Of a stretch of 64,000 nucleotides of DNA, positions 18,006-26,595 are shown in pieces. Source of the DNA: Oscillospiraceae bacterium (GTDB lineage Bacteria; Bacillota; Clostridia; Oscillospirales; Oscillospiraceae). A model generated the notes under the pieces. That model was not told the DNA's origin. It did no database searches and saw only the letters and a program-made list of their open reading frames with translations. Both the position numbers and the translations under genes were made by a program. Each line of letters opens with the position of its first letter. The stretch's first letter is position 1. The stretch is taken from NCBI GenBank assembly GCA_902793285.1, contig CADBCV010000016.1:60179-124178 (forward strand), in the 5' to 3' direction.

Positions 18006-18875
18006 TTGCCTGAACTGATCCTGGATTGTTTTCTGGACGCCTTGAAGGACGGGGCCCTGAGCATCCCGATCCTCTTTGTCGCCTATCTTTTGATGGAGCT
18101 TCTGGAGCGCAGCCGCAGGCTGGATGAATCCGTCCTGCACGCCTACTCCCGCAAAGCCGGCCCCGCCATCGGGGGGCTTCTCGGCGTGGTGCCCCAGTGC
18201 GGCATCTCCGGCGCCGCGGCGACGCTGTTCTCCACCGGCTCTGTCACCGTGGGCACCATGCTCGCGGTCTTCTTCGCCACCTCGGACGAAATGCTGCCCG
18301 TGATGCTCTCCTCGCTCACGGATGAAAACGGCATCGGCGTCGGGCAGATCATGCGGATCGTCGCCGGCAAGGCGGCCCTCGGCATCGCCCTCGGATATCT
18401 CGCGGACGCGCTCTTCCGGGGCCTTTTTAAGCGCAAGGACATCCACTCCTTCTGCGAGCGGGAGCACTGCGAGTGCGAAGAGGAAGAGGGGAGCGCCCTG
18501 CACGCCGCCCTTGTCCACACGCTCAAGATCGCGGGGATGCTCATCGCCGTGACCTTCGCTTTGAATCTGATCCTCGCAAACATCGAACCCGAACAGCTTC
18601 AGGGCACGGTCCTCACAAACCCGGTGTCCGGCGCGCTGCTGCTCGCGCTTCTTGGCCTCATCCCGAACTGCTCCGTGTCCGTCATCCTCACCCAGGCTTT
18701 CCTCAGCGGCATCATCGGTCTCGGCGGCCTCTTTGCGGGCCTGCTGTCGAATGCCGGCATCGGCCTTCTGGTGCTCTTCCGCACCAACCGGGACATGCGC
18801 GAAAATCTCACCGTCGTCGCCATCGCCTATGCCCTCTCCGCCCTCTCCGGTCTCGTGATCGGTCTCGTGTTCTGA
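18006..18875 (+). CDS. ArsP_2-type (10-TM) heavy-metal/manganese exporter family protein
   Basis: 289-residue integral membrane protein of the putative heavy-metal exporter family (Pfam ArsP_2, often named putative manganese transporter). Two similar halves contain LLGVVPQCGISGAAATLF near residue 58 and LLGLIPNCSVSVILTQAF in the second half, each with a conserved Pro-x-Cys. Between the halves is a cytoplasmic loop with H147, C150, H154, C155 and C157 plus a run of Glu, a likely metal site. The start is a TTG at 18006 placed 10 nt after GGGGAG (17990-17995). An ATG at 17999 is out of frame and stops after four codons. The transported metal is not known. Confidence 0.83.
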   Translation: MPELILDCFLDALKDGALSIPILFVAYLLMELLERSRRLDESVLHAYSRKAGPAIGGLLGVVPQCGISGAAATLFSTGSVTVGTMLAVFFATSDEMLPVMLSSLTDENGIGVGQIMRIVAGKAALGIALGYLADALFRGLFKRKDIHSFCEREHCECEEEEGSALHAALVHTLKIAGMLIAVTFALNLILANIEPEQLQGTVLTNPVSGALLLALLGLIPNCSVSVILTQAFLSGIIGLGGLFAGLLSNAGIGLLVLFRTNRDMRENLTVVAIAYALSALSGLVIGLVF

Positions 18876-18892
18876 GCTGCCGCATAAAAGAA

Positions 18893-19050
18893 GGGATTGT
18901 CTCAAAATGAGATAACCCCTGCATAGAGTGTATCGTAGGGGCCGATGCCCTCATCGGCCCGCCATATGCCAACATGGTATGTTGCCCGGCGGGTCGATCT
19001 GGGGATCGACCCCTACGGTTTTCCATTTTTACACGTTTTGAGAAAAACCC
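18893..19050. mobile_element. MITE-like element with terminal inverted repeats
   Basis: 158-bp non-coding block between convergent genes. Its ends form imperfect inverted repeats: GGGATTGTCTCAAAATGA (18893-18910) and, on the other strand at 19033-19050, GGGTTTTTCTCAAAACGT, sharing GGG, TCTCAAAA and most other positions. Inside are two palindromes, one with the core GGCCGATGCCCTCATCGGCC (18939-18958) and one GGGTCGAT/ATCGACCC (18991-19012). No transposase or coding frame is present. It may also stop transcription from both sides. Confidence 0.6.
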
Positions 19051-19056
19051 TGCGCA

Positions 19057-20457
19057 TCAGCTCAGCGTCGTGCCGGTGGCAAGGCTGAGGATCAGGATGG
19101 TCAGGATGGCGAGGGGGGCGATGTACTTGATGAGGATCTCATACACTTTTTTGAGCCCGAAGCGCACGCCGTTCTGCTCGATCTCGGCCACGGCGCTCTC
19201 GGGCTTCCATACCCAGCCCACAAAGATGCACACGCCGAGGGCGCAGGCGGGGATCATGAGCCTGTCCGTGAGAAACTCCATCGCGTCACAGAAGGCGGGG
19301 AAGCTCACCCCTTTTACGGCGTCGAACCAGATGCCCTTGAGCGGGTAGGCCGCCTGGGAGCAGGTGTAGAGGCAGCCGATGAGGAACATGACGAGGCTTA
19401 ACCAGATCGTCGTGCGCTTTCTCTCCCAGTTAAAATGCTCCGTGAGAAAGGCGACGATGCTCTCAATGAGCGAGATGCAGGAGGTCAGCGCGGCGAAGAG
19501 GAGCAGCAGATAGAACAGCACCGCGAACAGCCGCCCGCCGGGCATCTGCTCAAACACGCCCGCGAGAGACACGAACGCGAAGCCGCCGCCCTTGCCCACC
19601 TGGTCGGGGCCGAGCGTCGCGAACACGGCGGGGATGATGATGAAGCCCGCGATAACGGCGACGAGCGTGTCCATCGTGCAGATGAGCACCGTGTTCTTCA
19701 CCAGGTTCTCCGAGCGCGGCAGATAAGACCCGTAGGTGATCAGGATGGCCATGCCGATGGAGAGAGAGTAGAAGGCCTGGCCCAGGGCGGACAGCACCGT
19801 CTGGAAGCTGAGCTTGCTCCAGTCGAAGGAGACCAGATAGCGAAGGCCGTCCTCCGCGCCGGGGAGGGTCACGGCGCGCACAAGCAGGATGACGAGGATG
19901 ATGAACAGCGCGGGCATCCCGATCTTGTTGAAACGCTCGATCCCGTCCTCCACGCCGCGGATGATGACGACGGCGTTGAGGAGCATGAACACGGCGGCGA
20001 ACAAAACTGCGATCCAGGGGAAGAAGGTGGCCCCCTGCGCGCCGTAGCCGAGCATGGCATAGAAGTAGCCGAGGGGGTCCGCGTAGATCTCCGGCGCCTC
20101 AAAGGCGTAGCCGACCACGTAGCGCAGCACCCAGCCGCCCACGTGGGAGTAGTAGCAGGTGATGACGAACGCGCCGACGACACCGACCCAGCCGACCCAG
20201 GAGTAGTTCCGGTGGCCGAGCTTGTGGAACGCGCCGACGACATTTGCCTGACTCGCCCTGCCGACGGAGAGCTCTGTCAGCATGAGCGGGACGCCGAAGA
20301 AAATCACCATCAAAAGATAGATCAGAACAAAGGTTCCGCCGCCGCCCTCAAAGGCGCGGCCCGGAAACTTCCAGATATTGCCGAGACCGATCGCGGAACC
20401 GGCCGCAGCCAGAATAAAGCCGAGTTTGCTGCTCCATTGGGCGCGTGAATTCTCCAT
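19057..20457 (-). CDS. Sodium-dependent transporter of the NSS/SNF family
   Basis: 466-residue secondary transporter of the neurotransmitter:sodium symporter family, which imports amino acids or related solutes with Na+. Seen: WSSKLGFILAAAGSAIGLGNIWKFPG at the N-terminus, whose unwound first helix holds the Na+ and substrate sites, then GGGGTFVLIYL, MLTELSVGRASQ and about eleven more hydrophobic segments. Bacterial homologues of this length include TnaT and MhsT. The substrate cannot be assigned. A strong promoter lies at 20493-20521. A second, diverged member is at 61606-62946. Confidence 0.92.
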   Translation of the reverse strand: MENSRAQWSSKLGFILAAAGSAIGLGNIWKFPGRAFEGGGGTFVLIYLLMVIFFGVPLMLTELSVGRASQANVVGAFHKLGHRNYSWVGWVGVVGAFVITCYYSHVGGWVLRYVVGYAFEAPEIYADPLGYFYAMLGYGAQGATFFPWIAVLFAAVFMLLNAVVIIRGVEDGIERFNKIGMPALFIILVILLVRAVTLPGAEDGLRYLVSFDWSKLSFQTVLSALGQAFYSLSIGMAILITYGSYLPRSENLVKNTVLICTMDTLVAVIAGFIIIPAVFATLGPDQVGKGGGFAFVSLAGVFEQMPGGRLFAVLFYLLLLFAALTSCISLIESIVAFLTEHFNWERKRTTIWLSLVMFLIGCLYTCSQAAYPLKGIWFDAVKGVSFPAFCDAMEFLTDRLMIPACALGVCIFVGWVWKPESAVAEIEQNGVRFGLKKVYEILIKYIAPLAILTILILSLATGTTLS

Positions 20458-20492
20458 GCGAGAGTTCTCCTTTTATACTATAGAATGGCTGA

Positions 20493-20521
20493 ATTTTACA
20501 GGATCGGGGGAATCTTGTCAA
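20493..20521 (-). promoter_or_regulatory. Putative sigma-A promoter of NSS transporter
   Basis: Minus-strand consensus -35 TTGACA (20516-20521), 17-bp spacer, TAAAAT (20493-20498), 35 bp before the ATG, which also has AAGGAG upstream. Confidence 0.72.
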
Positions 20522-20657
20522 GCGCGATCGACCGGGGCGGGGCGTCGATCAGCAGCGGACAAGCGCCGAATATTCATTAAATAGCTGAATATGCACCGAA
20601 GAAATGAATAATCAGAGGAAATGCCCTGAGAAATCAGTATAAATTTTCAATTTGCGC

Positions 20658-20686
20658 TTGACAAGCTCTGCCGCCGGTGCTATCAT
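20658..20686 (+). promoter_or_regulatory. Putative sigma-A promoter of amino-acid ABC operon
   Basis: Consensus TTGACA (20658-20663), 17-bp spacer, TATCAT (20681-20686), 46 bp before the substrate-binding protein ATG. Confidence 0.72.
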
Positions 20687-20732
20687 GGGCCACGTCAAAA
20701 AGACAATTGAATCTGACGAAAGTCGAGGATGA

Positions 20733-21635
20733 ATGAAAATGAAGAAGATTATCTCCCTGCTTTTGGTTTTGGTGATGGTGCTCTCTCTGGGCAGCGCCGC
20801 CATGGCTGACACCGATTACAGCAGCATGAGCCTGGATGAGCTGAAGGCGGAGCTCAAGACCGTCACAAACGGCAAGCTCACCGTTGCCACCAGCCCTGAC
20901 TTTGCCCCCTATGAGTTCTACGCCATTGTGGACGGCAACCCCCAGCTCGCCGGCTTTGACGTGGCCCTCGCCCAGTACATCGCCGATTACATCGGCCTTG
21001 AGCTTGAGATCATCCCCATGGACTTTGACGGCGTCCTGAACGAGCTTGCCTCCGGCGGCGTCGATCTCGGTCTCGCCGGCCTCTCTCCCGACCCCAAGCG
21101 TATGGACGCCATGGACTTCTCCGATGTCTACTACCAGGGCGGCCAGTCCTTCGTGACCGTGCAGGCCAACAAGGACAAGTTCCAGAAGCTTGAGGACACC
21201 AACGACGCCAAGCTCACCATCGGCGCGCAGAACGGCTCCATCCAGATGGACCTCGCAAACCAGAATTCTCCCGAGGCTGACATCGTCGCCCTCGTGAAGG
21301 TCACCGACATCGTGGCGGAGCTGCTCGGCGGCAAGCTGGACGGCGCCTATATCGAGACCGCCGTCGCGGAGAACTACGCCGCAAGCTATCCCGAGCTCGC
21401 CGTCGTGCTCGAGGTTCCCTATGATTCCGAGGGTTCCGCTGTCGGCGTTGCCAAGGGCAATGCGGCCCTGCTCGCGGCTGTGAACCTCGCCGTCAAGGCC
21501 GCGCTCGAGGACGGCTCCATGGACGCCTTCGTCGCCACCGCGAACGAGGTCTCCACCGGCGCCAAGTACGAGGGCCTGCTCGACGCGGAGGACGCGGCCG
21601 AGGCCATCGCCCAGGCTGTCGCGGAAGCCGCCTGA
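20733..21635 (+). CDS. Polar amino-acid ABC transporter substrate-binding protein
   Basis: 300-residue extracellular binding protein of SBP family 3 for polar amino acids. A signal peptide is clear: MKMKKII, a hydrophobic core LLLVLVMVLSLG and an AMA-D type cleavage site near residue 26. No lipobox Cys is present, unlike most Gram-positive binding proteins. The mature part has the family motif GKLTVATSPDFAPYEF, an FDVALAQYIAD stretch and LAGLSPDPKRMDAMDFSD. The ATG at 20739 has better spacing from GAGG (20725-20728) than the one at 20733. Genes for permease, ATPase and an amidohydrolase follow. Ligand unknown. Confidence 0.92.
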   Translation: MKMKKIISLLLVLVMVLSLGSAAMADTDYSSMSLDELKAELKTVTNGKLTVATSPDFAPYEFYAIVDGNPQLAGFDVALAQYIADYIGLELEIIPMDFDGVLNELASGGVDLGLAGLSPDPKRMDAMDFSDVYYQGGQSFVTVQANKDKFQKLEDTNDAKLTIGAQNGSIQMDLANQNSPEADIVALVKVTDIVAELLGGKLDGAYIETAVAENYAASYPELAVVLEVPYDSEGSAVGVAKGNAALLAAVNLAVKAALEDGSMDAFVATANEVSTGAKYEGLLDAEDAAEAIAQAVAEAA

Positions 21636-21666
21636 TTTTCACACGGACAATACAAGGTATTCAAGC

Positions 21667-21697
21667 AAAAACCCTCCGCCCGCGCGGCGGGGGTTTT
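21667..21697 (+). terminator. Intra-operon terminator/attenuator
   Basis: Stem AAAAACCCTCCGCC/GGCGGGGGTTTTT around a CGCG loop, ending in a T-run, between the binding-protein and permease genes. Placed here it would let the binding protein be made in excess over the membrane parts. Confidence 0.75.
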
Positions 21698-21733
21698 TGC
21701 GTATATCGACAATAAGTAAAAGGAGAATCACCC

Positions 21734-22435
21734 ATGCTTACTGTTCAGGGCTTTCAGAAGGCATTGGAATACTGGAAGCTGTTTTTGCAGGGCGTTGCCT
21801 GCACGGTCTCTCTCTCCGCGCTGACGGTCATCTTCGGCTTTGTGCTGGCGCTGCTGCTCGCCGTCTGCCGGATGGGGCGCTCAAAGGTGCTCAAGGCGCT
21901 CGCCACCGTGTATGTGGAGCTTTTCCGCGCCACGCCCATGGTGGTGCAGATCTTCGTTATCTTCTATGTGGTGTTTGACGGGGTGAAGGTGCTGCCCGGC
22001 TTCAAGCTCTTCGGCTTCATTCGCTTTGACCGCTTCTTCCCGGCGGTGGTCGCCCTCTCCCTCAACTCCGGGGCCTACCTGTCCGAGATTATCCGCTCCG
22101 GCATCCAGTCCATCGACATCGGGCAGACGGAGGCCGCGCGCTCTCTGGGCCTGTCCCAGTGGCGCACCATGCATTACGTTGTGCTGCCCCAGGCCATCAA
22201 GAACATCCTGCCCGCCATCGCCAATGAGTTTGTCACGATCATCAAGGAATCCGCGATCTGCTACACCATCGGCGTGCAGGATATCATGTCGGCGGTAAAC
22301 GCCGTCAAGGGGGCGACCTACCGCATGGCGGAGGCGCTCATCATTGCGACGGTGCTGTACTTCTGCCTGACCTACCCGACCAGCAAAATCATTGAACACT
22401 TTGAAAGGAAGATGAGCGCCGGTGACAAACGATAA
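21734..22435 (+). CDS. Amino-acid ABC transporter permease
   Basis: 233-residue permease of the HisM/GlnP type. Five or so membrane helices are visible, with the N-terminal [20 protein letters not shown] gate segment, the [16 protein letters not shown] motif, and the [22 protein letters not shown] coupling loop that contacts the ATPase. AAGGAG lies 7 nt upstream of the ATG. The ATPase gene overlaps its 3' end by 14 nt. Together with the neighbours it forms a complete importer. Confidence 0.94.
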   Translation: MLTVQGFQKALEYWKLFLQGVACTVSLSALTVIFGFVLALLLAVCRMGRSKVLKALATVYVELFRATPMVVQIFVIFYVVFDGVKVLPGFKLFGFIRFDRFFPAVVALSLNSGAYLSEIIRSGIQSIDIGQTEAARSLGLSQWRTMHYVVLPQAIKNILPAIANEFVTIIKESAICYTIGVQDIMSAVNAVKGATYRMAEALIIATVLYFCLTYPTSKIIEHFERKMSAGDKR

Positions 22436-23183
22436 GCTGATTCAGGTCCAGAACCTGAAGAAATACTACAAGGGCGAGCGTATCAAGGCGCTCGACGGCG
22501 TATCCGCCGATATCAACCGGGGCGACGTGGTGGTCGTCATCGGACCCTCCGGCTCCGGCAAATCCACCTTCCTGCGCTCCCTGAACCTGCTGGAGGTCCC
22601 CACCGAAGGCCACATCATCTTCGAGGGCGTGGACATCACCCAGAAGAAGGGGCCGGACGGCAAAAAGCTCAACATCGACCTGCACCGCCAGAAGATGGGC
22701 ATGGTCTTCCAGCACTTCAATCTCTTCCCCCACAAGACCATTCTGGAGAACATGACGCTTGCGCCCGTCAAGGTGCGGGGCGTGGACCAGGCAACTGCGG
22801 AGTCCAAGGCGCTGGAGCTTTTGGAGCGCGTGGGCCTGCGGGACCGGGCGGACGCCTATCCCATCCAGCTCTCCGGCGGGCAGAAGCAGCGCGTGGCCAT
22901 CGTGCGCGCCCTCGCCATGGAGCCGGACGTCATGCTCTTTGACGAGCCGACCTCCGCACTCGACCCCGAGATGGTGGGGGAGGTGCTGGATGTCATGAAG
23001 GCCCTGGCCCGCCACGGCATGACCATGGTCGTCGTGACGCATGAGATGGGCTTTGCGCGCGAGGTGGGCAACCGCGTCATCTTCATGGACAGCGGCAAAA
23101 TCCTCGAGGAGGGGAGCCCGGACCAGATCTTCAACCACCCCCAAAACCCCAGACTCCAGGACTTCCTGTCGAAGGTGCTGTGA
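22422..23183 (+). CDS. Amino-acid ABC transporter ATP-binding protein
   Basis: 253-residue ATPase of the GlnQ/HisP class. Seen: Walker [11 protein letters not shown]-loop [10 protein letters not shown], signature [11 protein letters not shown], Walker [15 protein letters not shown] and the switch His in VVTHEMGFA. The start is GTG at 22422, inside the permease gene, which suggests translational coupling. Its stop codon overlaps the next gene start (TGATG at 23181-23185). There is a small insertion after strand 3 ([17 protein letters not shown]), common in this subgroup. Confidence 0.95.
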   Translation: MTNDKLIQVQNLKKYYKGERIKALDGVSADINRGDVVVVIGPSGSGKSTFLRSLNLLEVPTEGHIIFEGVDITQKKGPDGKKLNIDLHRQKMGMVFQHFNLFPHKTILENMTLAPVKVRGVDQATAESKALELLERVGLRDRADAYPIQLSGGQKQRVAIVRALAMEPDVMLFDEPTSALDPEMVGEVLDVMKALARHGMTMVVVTHEMGFAREVGNRVIFMDSGKILEEGSPDQIFNHPQNPRLQDFLSKVL

Positions 23184-24625
23184 TGCGGACGGAGTGGAAA
23201 AACGCCGCCGTCGCCTCCGTGGATGAGGGGGCGGCCTTCTATCAGGCGCTCGCCGACGCGATCTGGGAAAAGCCGGAGCTGTCCCTCAAGGAGTATGCCT
23301 CCGCCGCGCTCTACTGCGAGAAGCTGCGGAAGCTGGGCTTTACGGTCACGGAGAAGCTCTGCGGGATCGACACCGCCTTCTGCGGAAGCTATGGCAGCGG
23401 CCGCCCGGTCATCGGCATCCTGGGGGAGTTTGACGCGCTCAGCGGCCTGAGCCAGGAGGCCGGCGCAAGTGAGCACAGGCCCCTTGTCCCCGGCGGGGAG
23501 GGGCACGGCTGCGGCCACAACCTCCTGGGCGTGGGCGCGCTCGCGGCTGCGGCCGCGGTCAAGCGATACCTCGAGCAGAGCGGCGCGCCCGGCACGGTCA
23601 TCTTCTTCGGCTGCCCCGGGGAGGAGGGCGGCAGCGGCAAGGCGTTCATGGCGCGGGAAAACCGCTGGCGCGAGCTGGACGCCGCCCTGACCTGGCACCC
23701 CGCGGACGTGAACGAGGTGGTTACCGGCACAAATAATTCGAGCATCCAGGTCCTCTATCGCTTCTCCGGCGTCGCGGCACACGCGGCGGGGGACCCCTAC
23801 AACGGGCGCAGCGCGCTCGACGCGGTCGAGCTCATGAACGTGGGCGTCCAGTTCCTGCGGGAGCATATGACGGACGACTGCCGCATCCACTATTCCATCC
23901 TGGACGCGGGCGGCGTGTCGCCGAATGTGGTGCAGGCGCAGGCATCGGTTTTGTACATGGTGCGCGCAAACAAGGTGGCCGATTCCGTGAAGCTCTTAAA
24001 GCGCGTGGACAAGGTCGCGGCCGGCGCGGCCCTCATGACGGAGACGAGCTATACCCGCCAGTTTATCGACGGCACGGCGGAGCTTCTGCCGAACTTCACG
24101 CTCGAAAAGGCGCTCTACCGGAACTTCAAGGCCATCGGCGTGCCGGAATATACGGAGGGCGAGCGCAGCTATGCCGCGGCGCTCAAGGCCACCTATCCCC
24201 AAAGCACCCTGCCGCCCGGCATCGGCGCGCGCTTTGACGAGGGGATCGCAAAGGAGGTCCGCGCCCTCACGCGGAACATGACAAGACCTCTGAACGATTT
24301 TCTCATGCCCCTCTACTCGGGCACCGGCTTCACCCCCGGCAGCACCGACGTCGGGGATGTGAGCTGGCAGACCCCCACCGCCCAGATCCACACGGCCACC
24401 TGGCCCGCGGATGTGCCCGGCCACTCCTGGCAGGTGGTGGCCTGCGGCAAGGGCAGCGCCGCCCACAAGGGGATGCTTCTCGCGGGCAAGGTCCTCGCGG
24501 CGACGGCCATCGACCTACTGGAGGACCCGGCGCTCCTGCAGGAGGCCCGCGCGGAATTCCGTGAGCGCTCCGCCTCGGGCTATGTCTGCCCCATCGAGCC
24601 GGACGCCTTCCCAGTGGCGCTGTGA
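23183..24625 (+). CDS. M20 family amidohydrolase (AbgB-like)
   Basis: 480-residue zinc peptidase/amidohydrolase of the M20 family, closest in pattern to p-aminobenzoyl-glutamate hydrolase subunit B and related N-acyl-amino-acid hydrolases. Seen: GILGEFDALSGLSQ, the metal-site stretch GGEGHGCGHNLLG, FFGCPGEEGGSGKAFM with the catalytic Glu pair, and a dimerisation domain with SGVAAHAAGDPYNGRS. It starts in a TGATG overlap with the ABC ATPase, so the imported solute is probably its substrate or product. This suggests uptake and hydrolysis of a conjugated amino acid, an inference from context only. Confidence 0.88.
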   Translation: MRTEWKNAAVASVDEGAAFYQALADAIWEKPELSLKEYASAALYCEKLRKLGFTVTEKLCGIDTAFCGSYGSGRPVIGILGEFDALSGLSQEAGASEHRPLVPGGEGHGCGHNLLGVGALAAAAAVKRYLEQSGAPGTVIFFGCPGEEGGSGKAFMARENRWRELDAALTWHPADVNEVVTGTNNSSIQVLYRFSGVAAHAAGDPYNGRSALDAVELMNVGVQFLREHMTDDCRIHYSILDAGGVSPNVVQAQASVLYMVRANKVADSVKLLKRVDKVAAGAALMTETSYTRQFIDGTAELLPNFTLEKALYRNFKAIGVPEYTEGERSYAAALKATYPQSTLPPGIGARFDEGIAKEVRALTRNMTRPLNDFLMPLYSGTGFTPGSTDVGDVSWQTPTAQIHTATWPADVPGHSWQVVACGKGSAAHKGMLLAGKVLAATAIDLLEDPALLQEARAEFRERSASGYVCPIEPDAFPVAL

Positions 24626-24656
24626 CAGAAAAAGCGAACAGTGAATCGAATGAATC

Positions 24657-24683
24657 TTAGCGCTCAAACACGGCGAGTGCTAA
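24657..24683 (+). promoter_or_regulatory. CIRCE operator (HrcA binding site)
   Basis: TTAGCGCTC, nine bases, GAGTGCTAA: the CIRCE element (TTAGCACTC-N9-GAGTGCTAA) with one mismatch in the left arm. The palindrome extends outward to 14-bp arms (24652-24665 and 24675-24688). CIRCE is bound by the heat-shock repressor HrcA. It lies 134 bp before the Hsp20 start, the only gene it could serve on the plus strand. No HrcA gene is in the window, and no convincing -35/-10 pair was found beside it, though TATAAT occurs at 24790-24795. Confidence 0.88.
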
Positions 24684-24817
24684 GATTCATATTTTGTTCA
24701 TATCTTAAGCTATATTTCTTCATAATTGCACGGTATCTTATATACAGAATCAAACGAAAGAAATGAACTCTGATTCGAGAATGAACTTGTATAATAATAT
24801 TTTGGAGGTATATAGAA

Positions 24818-25255
24818 ATGTTTGAACTGATTCCTTTTGACCGTCATACCCGTAACCTTGCGAGCTTTGACCCCTTCCGTATGCTTGACGAGATGGATCG
24901 CCGCTTCATGACGAGCGCACCTGCGGTTTCCGCCTTCCGCACCGATGTCATGGACACCGGCGATGCCTTCAAGCTCGAGGCAGAGCTGCCCGGCTTCAAG
25001 AAGGAGGACATCAAGATCGACATTGAAAACGACTGCCTCACCATCAGCGCCGAGAGAAGCGCGGATACCAAAGAGGAGCAGAAGGGCAGCTATGTCAAGC
25101 GCGAGCGCTTCTATGGCTCCTTCTCCCGGAGCTTTGATGTCTCCGGCATCAATGTGGACGCGATCGAGGCCGCCTATACCGACGGCGTGCTGACCGTGAC
25201 CCTGCCGAAGAAGGCGGCGGAAGTCCCCGCAAGCCGCAGACTCGAGATCAAGTAA
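24818..25255 (+). CDS. Hsp20/alpha-crystallin small heat-shock protein
   Basis: 145-residue small heat-shock chaperone that holds unfolding proteins in the cytoplasm. The alpha-crystallin domain spans about residues 38-135: VMDTGDAFKLEAELPGF, the DIKIDIENDCLTISAER strand pair and the GSFSRSFDV segment, with the A-x-x-x-G-V-L-T-V motif as AAYTDGVLTVTLPKK. N-terminus is short (FELIPFDRHTRNLASFDPF). GGAGGT lies about 8 nt before the ATG. A CIRCE operator upstream and a strong terminator downstream make it a single-gene heat-shock unit. Confidence 0.95.
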   Translation: MFELIPFDRHTRNLASFDPFRMLDEMDRRFMTSAPAVSAFRTDVMDTGDAFKLEAELPGFKKEDIKIDIENDCLTISAERSADTKEEQKGSYVKRERFYGSFSRSFDVSGINVDAIEAAYTDGVLTVTLPKKAAEVPASRRLEIK

Positions 25256-25283
25256 AGTAAAACAAGTAAAGTAAAACAAATAA

Positions 25284-25320
25284 AAATGCGATGGAAGCAA
25301 AATTCCATCGCATTTTTATT
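25284..25320. terminator. Bidirectional terminator between hsp20 and the exporter ATPase
   Basis: Perfect stem AAATGCGATGGA/TCCATCGCATTT with A-run on one side and T-run on the other. It sits between the convergent Hsp20 gene and the Wzt-like gene, whose stop codon lies within the T-run side. A short direct repeat AAGTAAAGTAAAAC precedes it. Confidence 0.88.
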
Positions 25321-26585
25321 TTATCGTGTCCACCCGCATCTCCGGCAGCGCCATATAGCTATAGGCATGTGTGTTCCAGAGCGGGGAGCCTGTGATTTCA
25401 AAGCGGAAGGCCCGGGTGATGTGGTCGCAGGGGATCATGCTGCCGATCTCATCCCTGCGGCAGAGACCGATGCTCGCGTAAAAGGTCCCCTTGGCGAGGG
25501 AGCCTGCCGGCAATGTGAGCATGACGGCCATCTCGCCGGGGCGGTCCGCCGCAAAGGGTTCTGACCAGGCTGTGGCGAGTCCCACATCCGTATCCGTCCT
25601 GACCGAGAGACGGACGCAGAGGCGCGGGACCGGGCGTTCCACATGGATGTGCAGCCGCATACGCAGCTCCTCGCCCGGCACATAGACCGCCGTGACCTTG
25701 TTCTCAAGGCAGAGCCTTGTCATGGTGACGGCCCTCTCCGTGTATTGCCTGGGACGGGACCGGGCGCCGAGGTCGAGATCCACGTCGCTCCCGCCGAGAC
25801 TCTGATCCAGGTAGGCCGCGATGGCGTGCTCCGTGTCCCCGTCGTAGAGGACCTTCCCGTGGTCGAGCACAATGCAGCGCTCGCAGAGCTGGCGGATCGT
25901 GGCCATGTTGTGGCTCACATAGAGGACGGTGCGCCCCTCGGCCTCCGCGGCCTCCCGCATCCGGGTCAGGCATTTCTGCTGAAAGGCCATGTCGCCGACG
26001 GCGAGGACCTCGTCCATAATCATGATCTCGCTCTGCAGATGGGCCGCGACCGAGAAAGCGAGCTTGACGAACATGCCGGAGGAGTAGCGCTTGACCGGGG
26101 TGTCGATAAATGCCCGCAGCTCGGAAAAATCAATGATGTCCTCGATGCAGGCGTCGATCTCAGCTTTTGACATGCCGAGAATGGCGCCGTTCATGTAGAT
26201 GTTCTCCCGGCCGGTCATCTCCCGGTGAAAACCGGTGCCCACCTCCAGCATGGAGGAGACGCGGCCCCAGATGTCGATCTCCCCCTCTGTGGGGGCTGTG
26301 ATGCGGCAGATGAGCTTTAAGAGCGTGGATTTGCCCGCGCCGTTTGCCCCGATGATCCCGACGCGCTCCCCGCGGAAGATGTCGAGATCGATCCCGTCCA
26401 GCGCCCAGAAGCTCAGCCGCTTCCCGGGCGTCTCCGCGCCGATGCGCGTGTTGGGGTCCTCCCGCCCGCGCAGCTTTGCCCAGCGGGACTGGAGCTCCGC
26501 CTGGAGGGTGGAGCGGTCGATGACGCCGAGCCGGTACTGCTTTCTGACCCCCCCGGATGCGGAGGGCAAGTTCCTTTTCCTGCAT
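25316..26585 (-). CDS. Wzt/TagH-like polysaccharide ABC exporter ATPase, frameshifted near its start
   Basis: ATP-binding subunit of an O-antigen or teichoic-acid type exporter. The expected start is ATG 26585, after TAAGGAGG, and the first residues MQEKELALRIRG fit. A run of seven G (26548-26554 as C on the plus strand) then puts this frame out of step by one base; the rest, from VRKQYRLGVIDR on, reads correctly in the next frame to 25316. With one G fewer the product would be 422 residues. It has Walker A GANGAGKST at about 79-87, YSSGMFVKLAF signature, Walker B IMIMDEVLAVGD, and a C-terminal Wzt_C-like glycan-binding domain from about 255. A TTG at 26569 could start the long frame but its ribosome site is poor. 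Confidence 0.85.
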
Positions 26586-26595
26586 GTCGCCCTCC

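Noticed and set aside
20522-20657. Riboswitch upstream of the amino-acid ABC operon
   Set aside because: The region lies before the promoter at 20658-20686, so it would not be in the transcript, and no known aptamer pattern was recognised.
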